From contig QIBA01000030.1 of assembly GCA_003225175.1 (NCBI GenBank), positions 187,176 to 251,175 on the forward strand: DNA of 64,000 nucleotides. Reading direction: 5' to 3'. Below, one piece after another: positions 8,865-19,024 of this stretch. Every line of letters begins with the position of its first letter. Within the stretch, counting starts at the first letter, position 1. The position numbers were made by a program, and so were the translations under genes. Under the pieces are notes generated by a model, which was given only the letters and a program-made list of their open reading frames with translations, was not told the origin of the DNA and did not search any database. Origin of the DNA: Acidobacteriota bacterium. GTDB lineage: Bacteria; Acidobacteriota; Terriglobia; Terriglobales; Acidobacteriaceae.

Positions 8865-10280
8865 TTAACCGTTCAGCGTCTCGGTGAGCTTGTTGATGAG
8901 CCGGTTCAGATCCTTGTCATTTCGCCGCTGTTCATCGATTTTGGCGATCGAGTGCATCACCGTCGTGTGATGCTTCCCACCGAACTGCCGTCCGATCTCC
9001 GGCAACGAGGCTTCGGTCATTTGCTTGGCGAGATACATCGCGATCTGCCGGGGTACGACGATTGAGCGCGAGTTGTTTTTCTGCTTGATCTCCGGTGTGC
9101 GCAATCCAAATTGCTCGGCAACTGCCTTCTGAATAGAATCAATGCTGATCTTGCGCGCCTGCGAATCAATAAAATTCTTCAGCACTTGCTGCGCAGTGCT
9201 CAAAGTAACTTCCGCGCCAGTAAGAGAGCAATAAGCAATCAGCCGAATCAGCGCGCCTTCGAGCTCGCGCACATTCGTGCGCACGTTGGAAGCGATGTAA
9301 AGTGCCAAGTCGGTTGGCAGAGGCACACGCTCCGTCTCGCTCTTCTTCTGCAGAATTGCGACTTTTGTTTCGAGGTCGGGCGGCTGAATGTCCGCGATCA
9401 AGCCCCATTCGAAGCGGCTGCGCAGCCGATCCTCGATCTCGGGCAGCTCCTTCGGCGGACGATCGCTGGCGATCACAATCTGCTTCATTGATTCATGCAG
9501 CGCGTTAAAAGTGTGGAAGAACTCTTCCTGCGTTCGCTCCTTTTGAGCGAGAAACTGAATGTCGTCGATGAGCAGCAGGTCGACATTGCGGAACTTGTCC
9601 CGAAAACTGGTCATCTTGTCGTAGCGCAACGAGTTGATCATCTCGTTCGTGAACTTCTCGCTCGACACGTAGCAGATCGAGGCCTCTGGCATGCGCTTCT
9701 TCACTTCGTGCCCGATCGCCTGCATCAAGTGGGTCTTGCCCATTCCTACCCCGCCGTACAGGAAGAGTGGGTTGTAGGCCTTCGACGGACGCTCAGCAAC
9801 AGCGCGCGATGCGGCATGTGCGAACTGATTGCCGCTGCCGATCACGAAGGCCTCAAAGGTGTACTTCGGATTTAGCTGCGCTGCAGTTTCCCAATCAAAG
9901 CGCGATTGTGACGCTCCGACTCCGGACCTGACTGCGGCTGCTCCGTTGCCTACATGACCCGCAGATTGAACCGGAATTGGCTGTGAAGGAGGACGCTGAG
10001 CCACGACGGATGGATCTTCGTCGACGGTAACAAACTGAAAATCTTCAAACTCGAGCTTGAGGTTATCGACTGCTTCAAAGATCAGGTCGCCATACTTGTC
10101 GCCGATGTGGCGGAACTCCGGAGTGGGTACTCGGACAAACATTACCTTGCCAACCGCGTGACTGAAGCGCGTGGGCTTGAGCCAGGTTTCGTATGAGTGT
10201 CTGTTGATTTTCTTTTCCAGAGCGCCGAGGATGCGCATCCACGGATTGACTTGAGCTGCAGCAGAAGATGAAAGGGACAT
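8865..10280 (-). CDS. dnaA: Chromosomal replication initiator DnaA
   Basis: All DnaA domains are present in 471 residues: N-terminal domain I, a variable Gln/Pro linker (about 90-125), the AAA+ ATPase with Walker A GGVGMGKT (176-183) and Walker B LLLIDD (235-240), and the C-terminal DNA-binding helix-turn-helix with signature FGGKHHTTVMHSI. DnaA binds oriC boxes and opens the origin. An AAGG precedes the ATG. Next upstream on the same strand is glmM, 300 bases away, not dnaN as is more usual. Confidence 0.98.
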   Translation of the reverse strand: MSLSSSAAAQVNPWMRILGALEKKINRHSYETWLKPTRFSHAVGKVMFVRVPTPEFRHIGDKYGDLIFEAVDNLKLEFEDFQFVTVDEDPSVVAQRPPSQPIPVQSAGHVGNGAAAVRSGVGASQSRFDWETAAQLNPKYTFEAFVIGSGNQFAHAASRAVAERPSKAYNPLFLYGGVGMGKTHLMQAIGHEVKKRMPEASICYVSSEKFTNEMINSLRYDKMTSFRDKFRNVDLLLIDDIQFLAQKERTQEEFFHTFNALHESMKQIVIASDRPPKELPEIEDRLRSRFEWGLIADIQPPDLETKVAILQKKSETERVPLPTDLALYIASNVRTNVRELEGALIRLIAYCSLTGAEVTLSTAQQVLKNFIDSQARKISIDSIQKAVAEQFGLRTPEIKQKNNSRSIVVPRQIAMYLAKQMTEASLPEIGRQFGGKHHTTVMHSIAKIDEQRRNDKDLNRLINKLTETLNG

Positions 10281-10580
10281 TGATGCCTTACCAAAAAATG
10301 TCCGCAGTTCGGTCAGAACGGAAATTCCGTCTGGGAACAGCGGCTATTGGCGCCTGTACACGGGAACATGGACGCCGGGATCAACAATTTTTTTTGAGCC
10401 TGAAAAATCCTTCGCGAAAAGCGTGAAGGTCGGAGGCTGAGCGTTCGTTGCTAAATCGTTAATTCAAAACTCAGGGGATGGTAGCACAAAAAAACTGGAA
10501 TGTGGAAATCTTCTGAACCCCGCATGTTCATTGTATTTTGTTGCACTTACAGTGCGTCAGAGCAATCACTGAGATTATCG
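10281..10580. other. Gap upstream of dnaA; weak oriC candidate
   Basis: This 300-base gap holds an A/T run (CAATTTTTTTTGAG near 10385), another A run (CAAAAAAACTGG near 10490) and one DnaA-box-like site ATTTCCACA (one mismatch to TTWTNCACA) read on the minus strand near 10500-10508. I found no cluster of good DnaA boxes, so an origin here is only possible. The dnaA promoter presumably lies in it. Confidence 0.3.
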
Positions 10581-11939
10581 TCAAATTACACCGATTGCTC
10601 CTTGAATAGCGCCAGCGATTGCGTCGATGTGCTTGTGCATCTTCTCCTCAGATTCGGCCTCGATCATCACTCGCGCCAGCGGCTCGGTTCCAGAGTAGCG
10701 CACCACGACTCTCCCATTGCCATTCAAGTCATTCTCAGCGTCGCGGATCGCCGACTTAACTGCGGCGATTTGTTCCAGCGGCTGCTTTTCGCGAACGCGC
10801 ACGTTCTTGATGAGCTGGGGAAAAACTTTCAGGTCAGCGACAAGCGCATCGAGTTGTTTTTCCGTGCGCGAAACGATGTCGAGCACGGCTAACGCAGTCA
10901 GAAGTCCATCGCCAGTCGTAGCAACTCGGGAAAAAATAATGTGTCCCGATTGTTCTCCCCCGAGAACCGCACCGTTCTTTCGCATTTCGTCCAGCACATA
11001 TTTGTCGCCAACCGGCGCTCGCACCATGCGAATGCCGGAACGCTTGAGTGCGGCTTCTAGTCCCATATTGGACATCGTCGTCGCCACTATCAGACCTGCT
11101 TCGAGTTCGTTACGACATTGAAGATCGCGAGAAGCAATCAGCAGCACCGCGTCGCCATTCACTACGTTTCCGTGACGATCGGCAAACAGAGCTCGGTCGG
11201 CATCACCGTCGAAAGTTATGCCCATGATCGCTCCGCGCTTCTTCACCCTTTCGGCTACCACTTGCGGATAGAGGGCGCCGCAGTGATCATTGATGTTCCT
11301 GCCGTTCGGCTCGTAGTGAATGAACTCGGTTTCGAGTCCAAGCATGGCAAACAGTTCCGGGGCGCAGGCGCTTGCAGCGCCGTTTGCACAGTCGATGATT
11401 ATCTTTCCGCGAACCTTTGGCGCTGGCACGCGAGATTTCAGCCAGTTCTCGTAATGTTCCCGCAGCTCGTGATCTCCCGGCAAAGTCGGAACGACCTCTG
11501 GAGGAGTTTCCAGCGCGCCTCCGTTTTCGATGAGTCTGAAAATCTCCTTCTCGATGGAAAGCTCAATTTCGTCAGATAGCTTGTATCCATCGCTGCCGAA
11601 TACCTTGATTCCATTGTCAATCCAGGGATTGTGTGAGGCAGAAATGACAACTCCGGCATCGAAACCGAGTTCACGAGTGAGAAAAGCGATGCCAGGAGTA
11701 GTGATCACTCCTGCAGAAGAGATCTCGGCCGGCGCGGAGGCTAATCCTACCGCGACGGCATCTGCTATCCATCCGCTTGATTCTCGCGTGTCTTGTCCAA
11801 TTACGACCTGTGGTCGCCGACGGCCGTAGGAAAGATGATCTCCCAGCGCTCGACCAATAGCGAAGACAGTGCTGCCGTCGAGTGGATATTCGCCCGCAAC
11901 TCCGCGAATTCCATCAGTACCAAAGAGTTTTCTGCTCAT
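10581..11939 (-). CDS. glmM: Phosphoglucosamine mutase
   Basis: GlmM converts glucosamine-6-phosphate to glucosamine-1-phosphate for UDP-GlcNAc, peptidoglycan and lipid A synthesis. The N-terminus MSRKLFGTDGIRGVAGEYPL is diagnostic. The active phosphoserine lies in SASHNP (Ser about 102), the metal loop in TFDGDADRALF, and the sugar-phosphate site in VVRYSGTEPLARVMIEAE. The 452-residue length is standard. No close partner gene (glmS, glmU) is nearby. Confidence 0.97.
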   Translation of the reverse strand: MSRKLFGTDGIRGVAGEYPLDGSTVFAIGRALGDHLSYGRRRPQVVIGQDTRESSGWIADAVAVGLASAPAEISSAGVITTPGIAFLTRELGFDAGVVISASHNPWIDNGIKVFGSDGYKLSDEIELSIEKEIFRLIENGGALETPPEVVPTLPGDHELREHYENWLKSRVPAPKVRGKIIIDCANGAASACAPELFAMLGLETEFIHYEPNGRNINDHCGALYPQVVAERVKKRGAIMGITFDGDADRALFADRHGNVVNGDAVLLIASRDLQCRNELEAGLIVATTMSNMGLEAALKRSGIRMVRAPVGDKYVLDEMRKNGAVLGGEQSGHIIFSRVATTGDGLLTALAVLDIVSRTEKQLDALVADLKVFPQLIKNVRVREKQPLEQIAAVKSAIRDAENDLNGNGRVVVRYSGTEPLARVMIEAESEEKMHKHIDAIAGAIQGAIGVI

Positions 11940-11994
11940 TCAAACGAATGAAAAGTCTAGCAGGAAAATCAGAGGCAACGTGCGTCGACACAAC

Positions 11995-12163
11995 GTGGTT
12001 CCGGCGCCCTCGGCCGGCACAAGGGCGATGATCTCTATGCGTTTTCGTGAGGCAAATGGGCCGCATCTCCTGATTTTTTGTAAGTTTCTTGAGATTGGGC
12101 GGTTGGAATCACACGACCGCTTGGTTTCTTCAGGCTTGTACCGGCCGAGGGCGGCGGAACCAC
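11995..12163. repeat. Long-armed inverted repeat between glmM and ruvB
   Basis: Two 29-base arms, GTGGTTCCGGCGCCCTCGGC... at 11995-12023 and its complement at 12135-12163, differ at only two positions and enclose about 110 bases. The arms face each other and the element fills nearly the whole gap between glmM and ruvB. This is the form of a small non-autonomous element or of a large RNA hairpin. Confidence 0.75.
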
Positions 12164-12184
12164 ATAATTGAGAAATCTCTGTGA

Positions 12185-13225
12185 TTAAAACAGTCCCGCT
12201 TGTCTGCGCGGCGCGACTATCCCGAAATGGTCATACGCCAATTGCGTGGCGACACGACCACGCGGCGTACGATCGAGGAATCCAATTTGGATCAGGAACG
12301 GTTCGTAGATGTCTTCGATGGCATCAGCTTCCTCGGCCAGGGCGGCAGCGAGCGTATTCAAGCCGACGGGACCGCCTTGATACTTCTCAATGATTGCAAG
12401 CATCAGCCGGCGATCCATCTCGTCAAAGCCATGCTTGTCCACCTCAAGCATCTGGAGCGCGGCTTGCGCGGTAGGTCGATCAATGTGACCCGCCCCACGC
12501 ACTTGAGCGTAATCGCGACATCTGCGCAAGAGTCGATTCGCAATACGCGGTGTGCCCCGTGCGCGACTCGCGATCTCAAGTGCGCCTTCAGTATCTATGG
12601 AAACATCGAGAATCTCGGCCGACCGCGTGACGATGATTCTCAGATCCTCGTCTGAATAAAACTCGAGGCGCAGTACTATGCCGAATCGTGAACGTAATGG
12701 CGCCGACAGCAGTCCGGCTCGGGTAGTAGCAGCGACGAACGTGAACGGCTTTACGTCCAGTGTATGCGTGCGCGCCGACGGACCCTGGCCGACGATGATG
12801 TCGAGCTTGTAGTCCTCGAGCGCTGAGTACAGGAGCTCTTCCAGCGCGGGCTGCAGACGGTGTACTTCGTCGAAGAAGAGAATCTGCTTTTCACGAACGT
12901 TGGTGAGAATGGCAGTGAGATCACCCTTAATCTGCAGCACCGGACCCGACGTCTGCTGATAATCAACGCCCATCTCGTTGGCGATGATGGTCGCCAGAGT
13001 GGTCTTTCCTAATCCGGGAGGACCGTACAACAGAACGTGATCGAGGGCTTCGCCGCGCGACTTTGCGGCTTGGATGGCAACCGCGAGATTGTCCTTGACC
13101 TTCTTTTGTCCGATGAATTCCTGAAGTCTTCGTGGCCGAAGCTTGAGTTCAAATGATGCATCGTCGTCCACCATTCCGGCTGAGACGACTCGCTCGCGCA
13201 TCTCTGTGGTCTTTGCGGGGGGCAT
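12185..13225 (-). CDS. ruvB: Holliday junction branch-migration helicase RuvB
   Basis: RuvB is the AAA+ motor of the RuvABC resolvasome. Visible are [19 protein letters not shown], Walker [12 protein letters not shown], Walker [11 protein letters not shown], the sensor/arginine region [15 protein letters not shown], and the C-terminal winged helix [13 protein letters not shown]. The length of 346 is normal. ruvA and ruvC are absent, so the system is split in this genome. A small conserved-looking ORF precedes it on the same strand. Confidence 0.98.
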   Translation of the reverse strand: MPPAKTTEMRERVVSAGMVDDDASFELKLRPRRLQEFIGQKKVKDNLAVAIQAAKSRGEALDHVLLYGPPGLGKTTLATIIANEMGVDYQQTSGPVLQIKGDLTAILTNVREKQILFFDEVHRLQPALEELLYSALEDYKLDIIVGQGPSARTHTLDVKPFTFVAATTRAGLLSAPLRSRFGIVLRLEFYSDEDLRIIVTRSAEILDVSIDTEGALEIASRARGTPRIANRLLRRCRDYAQVRGAGHIDRPTAQAALQMLEVDKHGFDEMDRRLMLAIIEKYQGGPVGLNTLAAALAEEADAIEDIYEPFLIQIGFLDRTPRGRVATQLAYDHFGIVAPRRQAGLF

Positions 13226-13293
13226 TTAGGGGCGATAGTAAAGCGAAATTTCTGATGACGCAATTGGAAGAATGGAGCCGAACCAATTTTTCG

Positions 13294-13506
13294 CTAGGCG
13301 GTCTGTCGAGAACGGCCGATCTCCACTATCACATGATGCTCAGCCAACTTGTTGCCATCGTAGACTGCATGGACGAGCCGAAAACTCTGGCCACGCTCTC
13401 TGGCAACTGCTGACGCAACATCGAAATCCCGGAATGCTGCAACCAACTCCCATCGAGCCGATCCCGGGATTGGCTTCCAAATCTCGTACTGTTCCCAGCG
13501 TTCCAT
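13294..13506 (-). CDS. Small conserved-looking hypothetical protein
   Basis: A 70-residue soluble protein starting MERWEQYEIWKPIPGSARWE, with an ELVAAFRDFDVASAVARERG helix and a VRLVHAVYDGN-type end. The composition is balanced and the frame lies where no other gene does, upstream of ruvB on the same strand. No Shine-Dalgarno sequence is clear. I do not know its function. Confidence 0.55.
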   Translation of the reverse strand: MERWEQYEIWKPIPGSARWELVAAFRDFDVASAVARERGQSFRLVHAVYDGNKLAEHHVIVEIGRSRQTA

Positions 13507-13682
13507 GATGGAATCTTAAATGCCTTTGACTCTCTGCAGGATATACGGGAATTACAGCGCCCCCGCCCCGGGTGTTTGCCTGAGTTTCCTGAAGGTCAAA
13601 TCACCCAGAGAATTCTAAGGAGGTAGCGGGGGAAAACAAATCAAAATCCGGAGGGCGGCGCCCGGATCCGCCTTCTGCTTCC

Positions 13683-15089
13683 CTATTTCCGAGCTGCCGC
13701 CTCTTTTGTTTGGATCAGGAACCACTCGCCCGCGCGGCGAACAAACGTGTCGGTGAAATGGACGCGCGCCGTTTGTACTCTGCTGCTATTAACTGGAATC
13801 GATTCCTCGCGCTCGCCGGTCACAATGGCTCGATCACCATTCACCTGGATCTGCATGTTCTCAGGCTTCCCAAATGTTCCGGCGCGGCCCTTCTGAACGT
13901 CGCTGAGAAAATCGAACTTGCTTTCCGAATCGCCGTTAGCGCTGATGAGATGGTAGTCGTCCGTCAGGATGCGATTCAGGATTGAGACTTCTTTCTTGTT
14001 GATGACTTCCGAAATTTCTTGCTCCAACGACATCAACGACTGCTGTATATATTGCGCCGGCTGAGGAGGTGGATTCACAGGCTGTTGTGGCAAACGCGAA
14101 GGTTGCACCGGAGCAGCAGGTTGAGGATTCGTTGACGGAGCACTATTCTGCGGATGACGATTCTGTTCAGGATACTGCGGCTGCCCAGCCTGTTGTTGGT
14201 TTGTGCCTCCACCGTGATCGGGCGGTTGCTGCGGCTCATCCGAACCTACTTGCTTTCCATCGAAAATGATGCGCGACTCCGCGCCGAAGCGCTTGTAGTT
14301 GATGTAATCAACCGTCTCAATCACGTGGATCGAGTCCGTGCTGAAGTGTAAATAGTCGTTCGACTTCGTGTAAGACGGAAACCAGTATTTACCATCGACT
14401 AGCTCACGATAGGTCGTGAAGCTCGGAAAGAGATTCTCTCCATTCTGGTTGTAGATGTCGGGAACCGCCTTTCCTGCACTTTTAACGATTTGGTACTGGT
14501 TTGAATCAACCCAGATCCGTCCCTCGAAGTAGCGCCTGCTTTCCTCCATCGCTTTGGGCGAGATGTCGAAGACGTAGGCGTGCGTGCCGCTCGTGTTCTG
14601 TTGCCCGCGGTACCTGATGTTGTAATCCGGAATTTCGTCGGTTGTCAGCACGAAGGGTAGTCGATTGCGGATGTCGTCGATGTCTTCCGACGTCACGCGA
14701 ATGCGTTTGAGTGTGTCCCGCGGCTGTGAAACCTGCTTCGTCACCCTCTCGCCCTGATCGTTGAAGGTCACATCGAAGGTGTCATCATACTCACCATCGG
14801 GAAAGCCTCTGTCGTCGAGAGTTTGCATCCTAACGACTTGGCGGTAGGTATAGTGCTCGCGGGCTTGCTTATAAATCTCCTCCTTGCCTGCGAAGCGGCT
14901 GATGATGTCGCGAACCGTGACTCCCTCGGGCAAAGACGGATCAAGAGGTCCATCTTCCTGCTCCCGCGTCTGAGGGAAAGAAGCGGTTATCAACAAAAAC
15001 GCCAGCAACACGATGCGGCACGGCCGTGGAGAACAGGGAGTCATCATCGCGCGCGGTCGAGCATTGGGACCCATATATTCAGAGAACAC
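13683..15089 (-). CDS. Exported protein: lipoprotein-sorting-like domain fused to DUF4440/SnoaL-like domain
   Basis: A signal peptide (RIVLLAFLLITASFPQ) is followed by a beta-rich domain (about 50-285) with YEGRIWVDSNQYQIVKS-like features of LolA/outer-membrane lipoprotein-sorting-type folds. A Pro/Gln-rich linker follows (about 285-345, many QQ and PP). The C-terminus (about 350-465) has the DUF4440/SnoaL-like pattern: NRILTDDYHLISANG, VNGDRAIVTGE and FTDTFVRRAGEWFLIQ. The frame opens at a GTG at 15089; the MM at residues 15-16 is also a plausible start. Confidence 0.72.
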   Translation of the reverse strand: MFSEYMGPNARPRAMMTPCSPRPCRIVLLAFLLITASFPQTREQEDGPLDPSLPEGVTVRDIISRFAGKEEIYKQAREHYTYRQVVRMQTLDDRGFPDGEYDDTFDVTFNDQGERVTKQVSQPRDTLKRIRVTSEDIDDIRNRLPFVLTTDEIPDYNIRYRGQQNTSGTHAYVFDISPKAMEESRRYFEGRIWVDSNQYQIVKSAGKAVPDIYNQNGENLFPSFTTYRELVDGKYWFPSYTKSNDYLHFSTDSIHVIETVDYINYKRFGAESRIIFDGKQVGSDEPQQPPDHGGGTNQQQAGQPQYPEQNRHPQNSAPSTNPQPAAPVQPSRLPQQPVNPPPQPAQYIQQSLMSLEQEISEVINKKEVSILNRILTDDYHLISANGDSESKFDFLSDVQKGRAGTFGKPENMQIQVNGDRAIVTGEREESIPVNSSRVQTARVHFTDTFVRRAGEWFLIQTKEAAARK

Positions 15090-15204
15090 GAGGTTTACCG
15101 ATTAGATGCCCGCGGGACTCCGGCAGACCCGGCTCTCCCCGATCTGCGTTTGACACAGCTCCGCCCCTGTGGAGCCACTCGGATGCCACATTCATCTATC
15201 TATT

Positions 15205-15210
15205 TATAAT
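15205..15210 (+). promoter_or_regulatory. Likely -10 element of the PEP carboxykinase gene
   Basis: A perfect TATAAT lies 29 bases before the ATG. The -35 region is poor. A GCTCC/GGAGC stem-loop lies upstream near 15156-15173. Placement by position only. Confidence 0.35.
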
Positions 15211-15236
15211 CGTAAGGTTCAGGAAGTTATCACGAC

Positions 15237-17066
15237 ATGGCTATAGCTCAGACGATCGACCGAACGCAGCCTTTAACCACCAACAAACATTTAGTTCGCT
15301 GGGTAGAGAAAATGGCGGAGCTGACCCACCCTATGCACATCCACTGGGTAGATGGCTCCCACGAGGAATACGAACAGCTTTGCTCGCGGTTGGTCGAGAA
15401 TGAGACCTTCATAAAGCTGAACGAGAAGCTCTGGCCTGGCTGCTATTACGCCCGGTCTGACGCCAGTGATGTCGCGCGTGTTGAGGATCGCACCTTCATT
15501 AGCTCGTTTGCAAAAGACGGCGCCGGTCCGACTAACAACTGGGAAGAGCCTTTCTCCATGCGGCGAAAACTGAAGGGTTTGTTCGACGGCTGCATGCGTG
15601 GGCGGACCATGTTCGTCCTGCCATTCTGCATGGGACCGATTGATTCGCCGATGTCACAGATCGGTGTCCAGCTTACCGATTCGCCTTATGTCGTGGTGAG
15701 TATGCGCATCATGACGCGCATCGGGCTGCCTGTCTTCCGCGAGATCGATAAGGACGTAAAGCGCGTGGTTCCGTGCATGCACAGCGTTGGCGTGCCATTG
15801 GCGCCTGGACAGAAAGATGTTCCCTGGCCCTGCAACAAAGAAAAATACATCGTGCATTTTCCCGAGAGCCGCGAGATTTGGTCGTTCGGCTCCGGATATG
15901 GCGGAAACGCTCTGCTGGGAAAGAAGTGCTTTGCTCTTCGCATCGCATCGACCATCGCGCGCGACGAAGGCTGGATGGCCGAGCACATGCTCATCCTGGG
16001 CGTGGAGTCTCCGCAGGGAGAGAAGACCTACGTAGCCGCGGCTTTCCCCAGCGCCTGCGGAAAGACGAATTTCGCCATGCTGGTCCCGCCTAAGGGCTTC
16101 GAGGGCTGGAAGGTTTGGACGGTAGGCGATGACATTGCCTGGATTCGCCCTGACGAAAAAGGTCAGCTGCGCGCTATCAATCCCGAAGCGGGATTCTTCG
16201 GCGTAGCTCCCGGAACTTCCTGGGAGACGAATCCCAATGCGATGGCGACGCTGTCGCGCAACACCATCTTCACCAACGTCGCGCTCACGCCGGATGGCGG
16301 AGTTTGGTGGGAAGGTATGACGAAAGAGCCGCCCGCCGAGTGTCTGGACTGGCAGGGGAATCGCTGGACTCCGGAGATCGCCAAGCAAACCGGCGCGAAG
16401 GCAGCCCACCCGAATGCGCGTTTCACAGCGCCGGCATCGCAGTGTCCGACAATCGATCCATTATGGGAAGACCCGCAAGGCGTGCCGATCAGTGCCTTCA
16501 TCTTCGGCGGCCGTCGGGCCACAGTTATGCCGCTCGTCTATCAGGCTTTCAATTGGAGCGCCGGAGTCTATGTCGGCGCCACGATGGGATCGGAGATGAC
16601 GGCTGCGGCAGCCGGCACAATCGGCAAAGTTCGCCGAGATCCCATGGCTATGCTCCCGTTCTGCGGATATCACATGGGCGATTACTTCCGCCACTGGCTC
16701 AAGATGCAGCGGCACCTCAGCGCGACCCCGCGGATCTTCCACGTGAACTGGTTCCGCAAAGACCAGAATGGAAACTTTCTCTGGCCGGGATACCGCGAGA
16801 ACATGCGGGTGCTGAAGTGGATCGTCGATCGCGTGCATGGACGTGTGGTTGGCCGCGAGACTCCCATCGGCTGGGTGCCGCGCTACGAAGACATCGAATG
16901 GCGCGCTCTGAATTTCCCCCGCGAAAAATTCGAAGAGCTGCAGGCGGTCGATCGCAATGCATGGAAATCTGAGGTGATCGGCCACGAAGAGCTGTTCATC
17001 CTGCTGCACTCTCATCTTCCTCCCGAAATGGTCTATGAGAGAGAGCTGCTGATCTGCCGATTGTGA
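15237..17066 (+). CDS. pckG: Phosphoenolpyruvate carboxykinase (GTP)
   Basis: This GTP-type PEPCK interconverts oxaloacetate and phosphoenolpyruvate at the gluconeogenic entry point. The P-loop-like kinase-1a motif [13 protein letters not shown] (about residues 270-282) and the downstream GDDIAWI metal site (about 297-303) are those of the GTP class. The length of 609 agrees. CAGGAAG lies upstream of the ATG. It is not in an operon with other central-metabolism genes. Confidence 0.97.
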   Translation: MAIAQTIDRTQPLTTNKHLVRWVEKMAELTHPMHIHWVDGSHEEYEQLCSRLVENETFIKLNEKLWPGCYYARSDASDVARVEDRTFISSFAKDGAGPTNNWEEPFSMRRKLKGLFDGCMRGRTMFVLPFCMGPIDSPMSQIGVQLTDSPYVVVSMRIMTRIGLPVFREIDKDVKRVVPCMHSVGVPLAPGQKDVPWPCNKEKYIVHFPESREIWSFGSGYGGNALLGKKCFALRIASTIARDEGWMAEHMLILGVESPQGEKTYVAAAFPSACGKTNFAMLVPPKGFEGWKVWTVGDDIAWIRPDEKGQLRAINPEAGFFGVAPGTSWETNPNAMATLSRNTIFTNVALTPDGGVWWEGMTKEPPAECLDWQGNRWTPEIAKQTGAKAAHPNARFTAPASQCPTIDPLWEDPQGVPISAFIFGGRRATVMPLVYQAFNWSAGVYVGATMGSEMTAAAAGTIGKVRRDPMAMLPFCGYHMGDYFRHWLKMQRHLSATPRIFHVNWFRKDQNGNFLWPGYRENMRVLKWIVDRVHGRVVGRETPIGWVPRYEDIEWRALNFPREKFEELQAVDRNAWKSEVIGHEELFILLHSHLPPEMVYERELLICRL

Positions 17067-17114
17067 ACTCGAGGCGGGCTCGGTTTTTCAATTCGTACTG
17101 GGAATTCTTATTTC

Positions 17115-17378
17115 ATGTTCTCCCGCCGAATTCGAGTTGAGTACGAGAGTAATGGCCAGCGAAAGCCATGCGAGCTCAAATGGCTCGACAGCTTCTCCAT
17201 GCGTAATTTCACGAATGACGCTGCCTTTGACGACACCCTGCCGGTTTCTGATGGAGTGATGGAAATAGGAGCGCGGGTTCCACTCGATTCTCTGCGCAAT
17301 GCGATGGAGGATTGGTTTCGAAGGAAGAGTTATATTGGGAAGTCAGACAGGCTGATCGCTGTCCTTGCAGAATCCTGA
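17115..17378 (+). CDS. Hypothetical small protein downstream of pckG
   Basis: An 87-residue frame, MFSRRIRVEYESNGQRKPCE..., mixed and soluble, 48 bases after pckG on the same strand. No domain is recognised and no ribosome site is clear. It may be real because the frame is free of a competing gene, but this is weak. Confidence 0.35.
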   Translation: MFSRRIRVEYESNGQRKPCELKWLDSFSMRNFTNDAAFDDTLPVSDGVMEIGARVPLDSLRNAMEDWFRRKSYIGKSDRLIAVLAES

Positions 17379-17612
17379 TTTCGTTCGGCTGCGTTTTTCT
17401 TCACCAAGGCGAGACATTACTCTCAGGGCGAGAGTTCGCGAAGAATAGTGAAGTTAACGGCGAATTTTTCTGGCATCACGCGAAGGTTATCGAATTCCGC
17501 CCAACATTCGAAAAACGCTGTTTTAGGAACGGTGAATAACAGTGAATGAGCAGTGAATTTTTTCCGACGAGGCGCTCACTATGTGCCTGATCTTTCACAG
17601 CCCAGCACTCTG

Positions 17613-18422
17613 TTAATTCCTCCTGGCGAGCTGAGGCCAAAGTGTCTCTAGCGCCAAGGCGGGGCGCTCAAACTTTGTGGGACGACGATCAACGTACTTT
17701 CTGCGCGCATGTTCCAGCGCCTCCAACTGCACGGGATTCAGCACCTGCGGAGCGCCGATCTGGCGGGCTGCCAACGTTACCTTAGCAAAGTGCTCCACCG
17801 CCTCCATGCGCAAATACGCCGTAAGTAGGTCTTCACCGTACGTGACGACCCCATGATTGGCCAGCAGAATGGCTTGATGATCGCGGATAAATGGACGAAT
17901 GCTGCGGGTCAGCTCCGGCGTGCCGGTCGTGGCATACGGAGCGAGAGGAACTTTGCCGAGCGTCATTACGACCTCAGCACAAATGGGTTCTTCTAGCGAA
18001 ATTCCGTTGCAGGCGAAGGCGGTTGCAGTGCACGGATGAGCGTGAACAACCGCATCCACGTCGCGCCGTTCCTGATAGATGGCCAAATGCATCTCAACTT
18101 CGCTCGAGGCATTGTGAGTGCCCTGCAGCTTTCCTCCGGCGAGATCGACGACGACCATGTCCTCCGGCTGCATCATCCCCTTGCTGAAGCCGGACGGGGT
18201 GATCATGACGCGGCCCTGCTCCAGCCGAACCGAAAGATTGCCATCGGTGGCAGCGACGAATCTGTTCTCGTGCAGCAGAGCGCCGAAGCGAACCAGCTCG
18301 TGCCGCGCGCGGTCTTCACTGCTCAGCGAGCCGCGGAGGACAGCCACCTGCTCGCGGAACATCGCCATCTGCTGCAGAGGAATCACTGCTCCCCTCAGCA
18401 TGATCTCTTTCCAGTGCCCCAT
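17613..18422 (-). CDS. Class II aldolase/adducin-family protein
   Basis: The zinc-binding histidines of class II aldolases are visible in VVHAHP and LLANHG, with the catalytic Glu region SSEVEMHLAIY between the substrate-binding segment TDGNLSVRL and the HAHP motif. This is the L-fuculose-/L-ribulose-phosphate aldolase superfamily; the exact sugar is unknown. I place the start at 18422, where GGGAGG lies five bases before ATG; the frame extends to 18479. It has no sugar-kinase neighbour here. Confidence 0.9.
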   Translation of the reverse strand: MGHWKEIMLRGAVIPLQQMAMFREQVAVLRGSLSSEDRARHELVRFGALLHENRFVAATDGNLSVRLEQGRVMITPSGFSKGMMQPEDMVVVDLAGGKLQGTHNASSEVEMHLAIYQERRDVDAVVHAHPCTATAFACNGISLEEPICAEVVMTLGKVPLAPYATTGTPELTRSIRPFIRDHQAILLANHGVVTYGEDLLTAYLRMEAVEHFAKVTLAARQIGAPQVLNPVQLEALEHARRKYVDRRPTKFERPALALETLWPQLARRN

Positions 18423-18479
18423 CAGGACCTCCCAACCACCTTCAGCCCAAACTTCTGGTCCGCTTCCAAAGCAGAACAA

Positions 18480-18932
18480 TATAATGAAAAATCAACCGGT
18501 TAGGAACTGGGATGCGTGACAGCTTAGCAGAGCATCACGCAACTTTGCGCCACCAGAATGTGGCAATCGGAGGTACTGGCGTCACCCAACAATCCGAGTA
18601 GTCGAGAACTATCGGTTGGGGATAAGAGAATCACGACAACCAGAATGAATGGGAAGACAGTAAACTTGAGCAGTTTTGTGGCGGCCAGTTCCGGAAGAGG
18701 GGAGATTAAGACGTACAAAATCGCCACAAGGACTACGCTCAGCAATAGCAGTTTGGCCCGGCAACTCACTACAAGTAGTGTAATGCGACCGCGCAAGTCG
18801 AGTCATCCGTGGCGTCACCTAACAAAGCAATATGCAACCCCGGCGGAAGCCAGTCTAGCCGTCAAGAGACGTGGATTCCACGCGGATGTCGCTTTACCCG
18901 TTGAGAACACAAGGCTTAGAGTTCATTGCGGT
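18480..18932. other. Sparse region before the first TonB receptor
   Basis: Apart from the low-confidence minus-strand membrane ORF at 18524-18796, I see no gene, RNA or clear repeat here. Several short frames overlap on both strands, and none shows a ribosome site and conserved domain together. Confidence 0.4.
18524..18796 (-). CDS. Possible small membrane protein
   Basis: A 90-residue frame holds two strong hydrophobic helices (LLLLSVVLVAILYVLISPLP and LLKFTVFPFILVVVILLSP). The length and Pro-rich turn could fit a genuine two-helix membrane protein, but the upstream context and codon support are weak. No function can be given. Confidence 0.35.
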   Translation of the reverse strand: MRGRITLLVVSCRAKLLLLSVVLVAILYVLISPLPELAATKLLKFTVFPFILVVVILLSPTDSSRLLGLLGDASTSDCHILVAQSCVMLC

Positions 18933-18962
18933 TTGACAACTGCAATCGCTTGCAAATAGCAT
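18933..18962 (+). promoter_or_regulatory. Candidate sigma-70 promoter of TonB receptor 1
   Basis: TTGACA (18933-18938) and TAGCAT (18957-18962) are separated by 18 bases. The predicted transcript start leaves about 55 bases before the ATG at 19025, which has GGGAGG just upstream. Confidence 0.5.
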
Positions 18963-19024
18963 TCGACGCTTGAATCTCGCAAGACGGTTGAGCGCGAGGG
19001 CTCTATTTCGATTGGGAGGCACTA

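Noticed and set aside
10281..10580. oriC next to dnaA
   Set aside because: Only one near-match DnaA box and A/T runs were found, not a cluster; kept only as a weak note.
15654..16972. Several long frames on both strands within pckG
   Set aside because: They mirror conserved PEP carboxykinase codons and carry no independent evidence.
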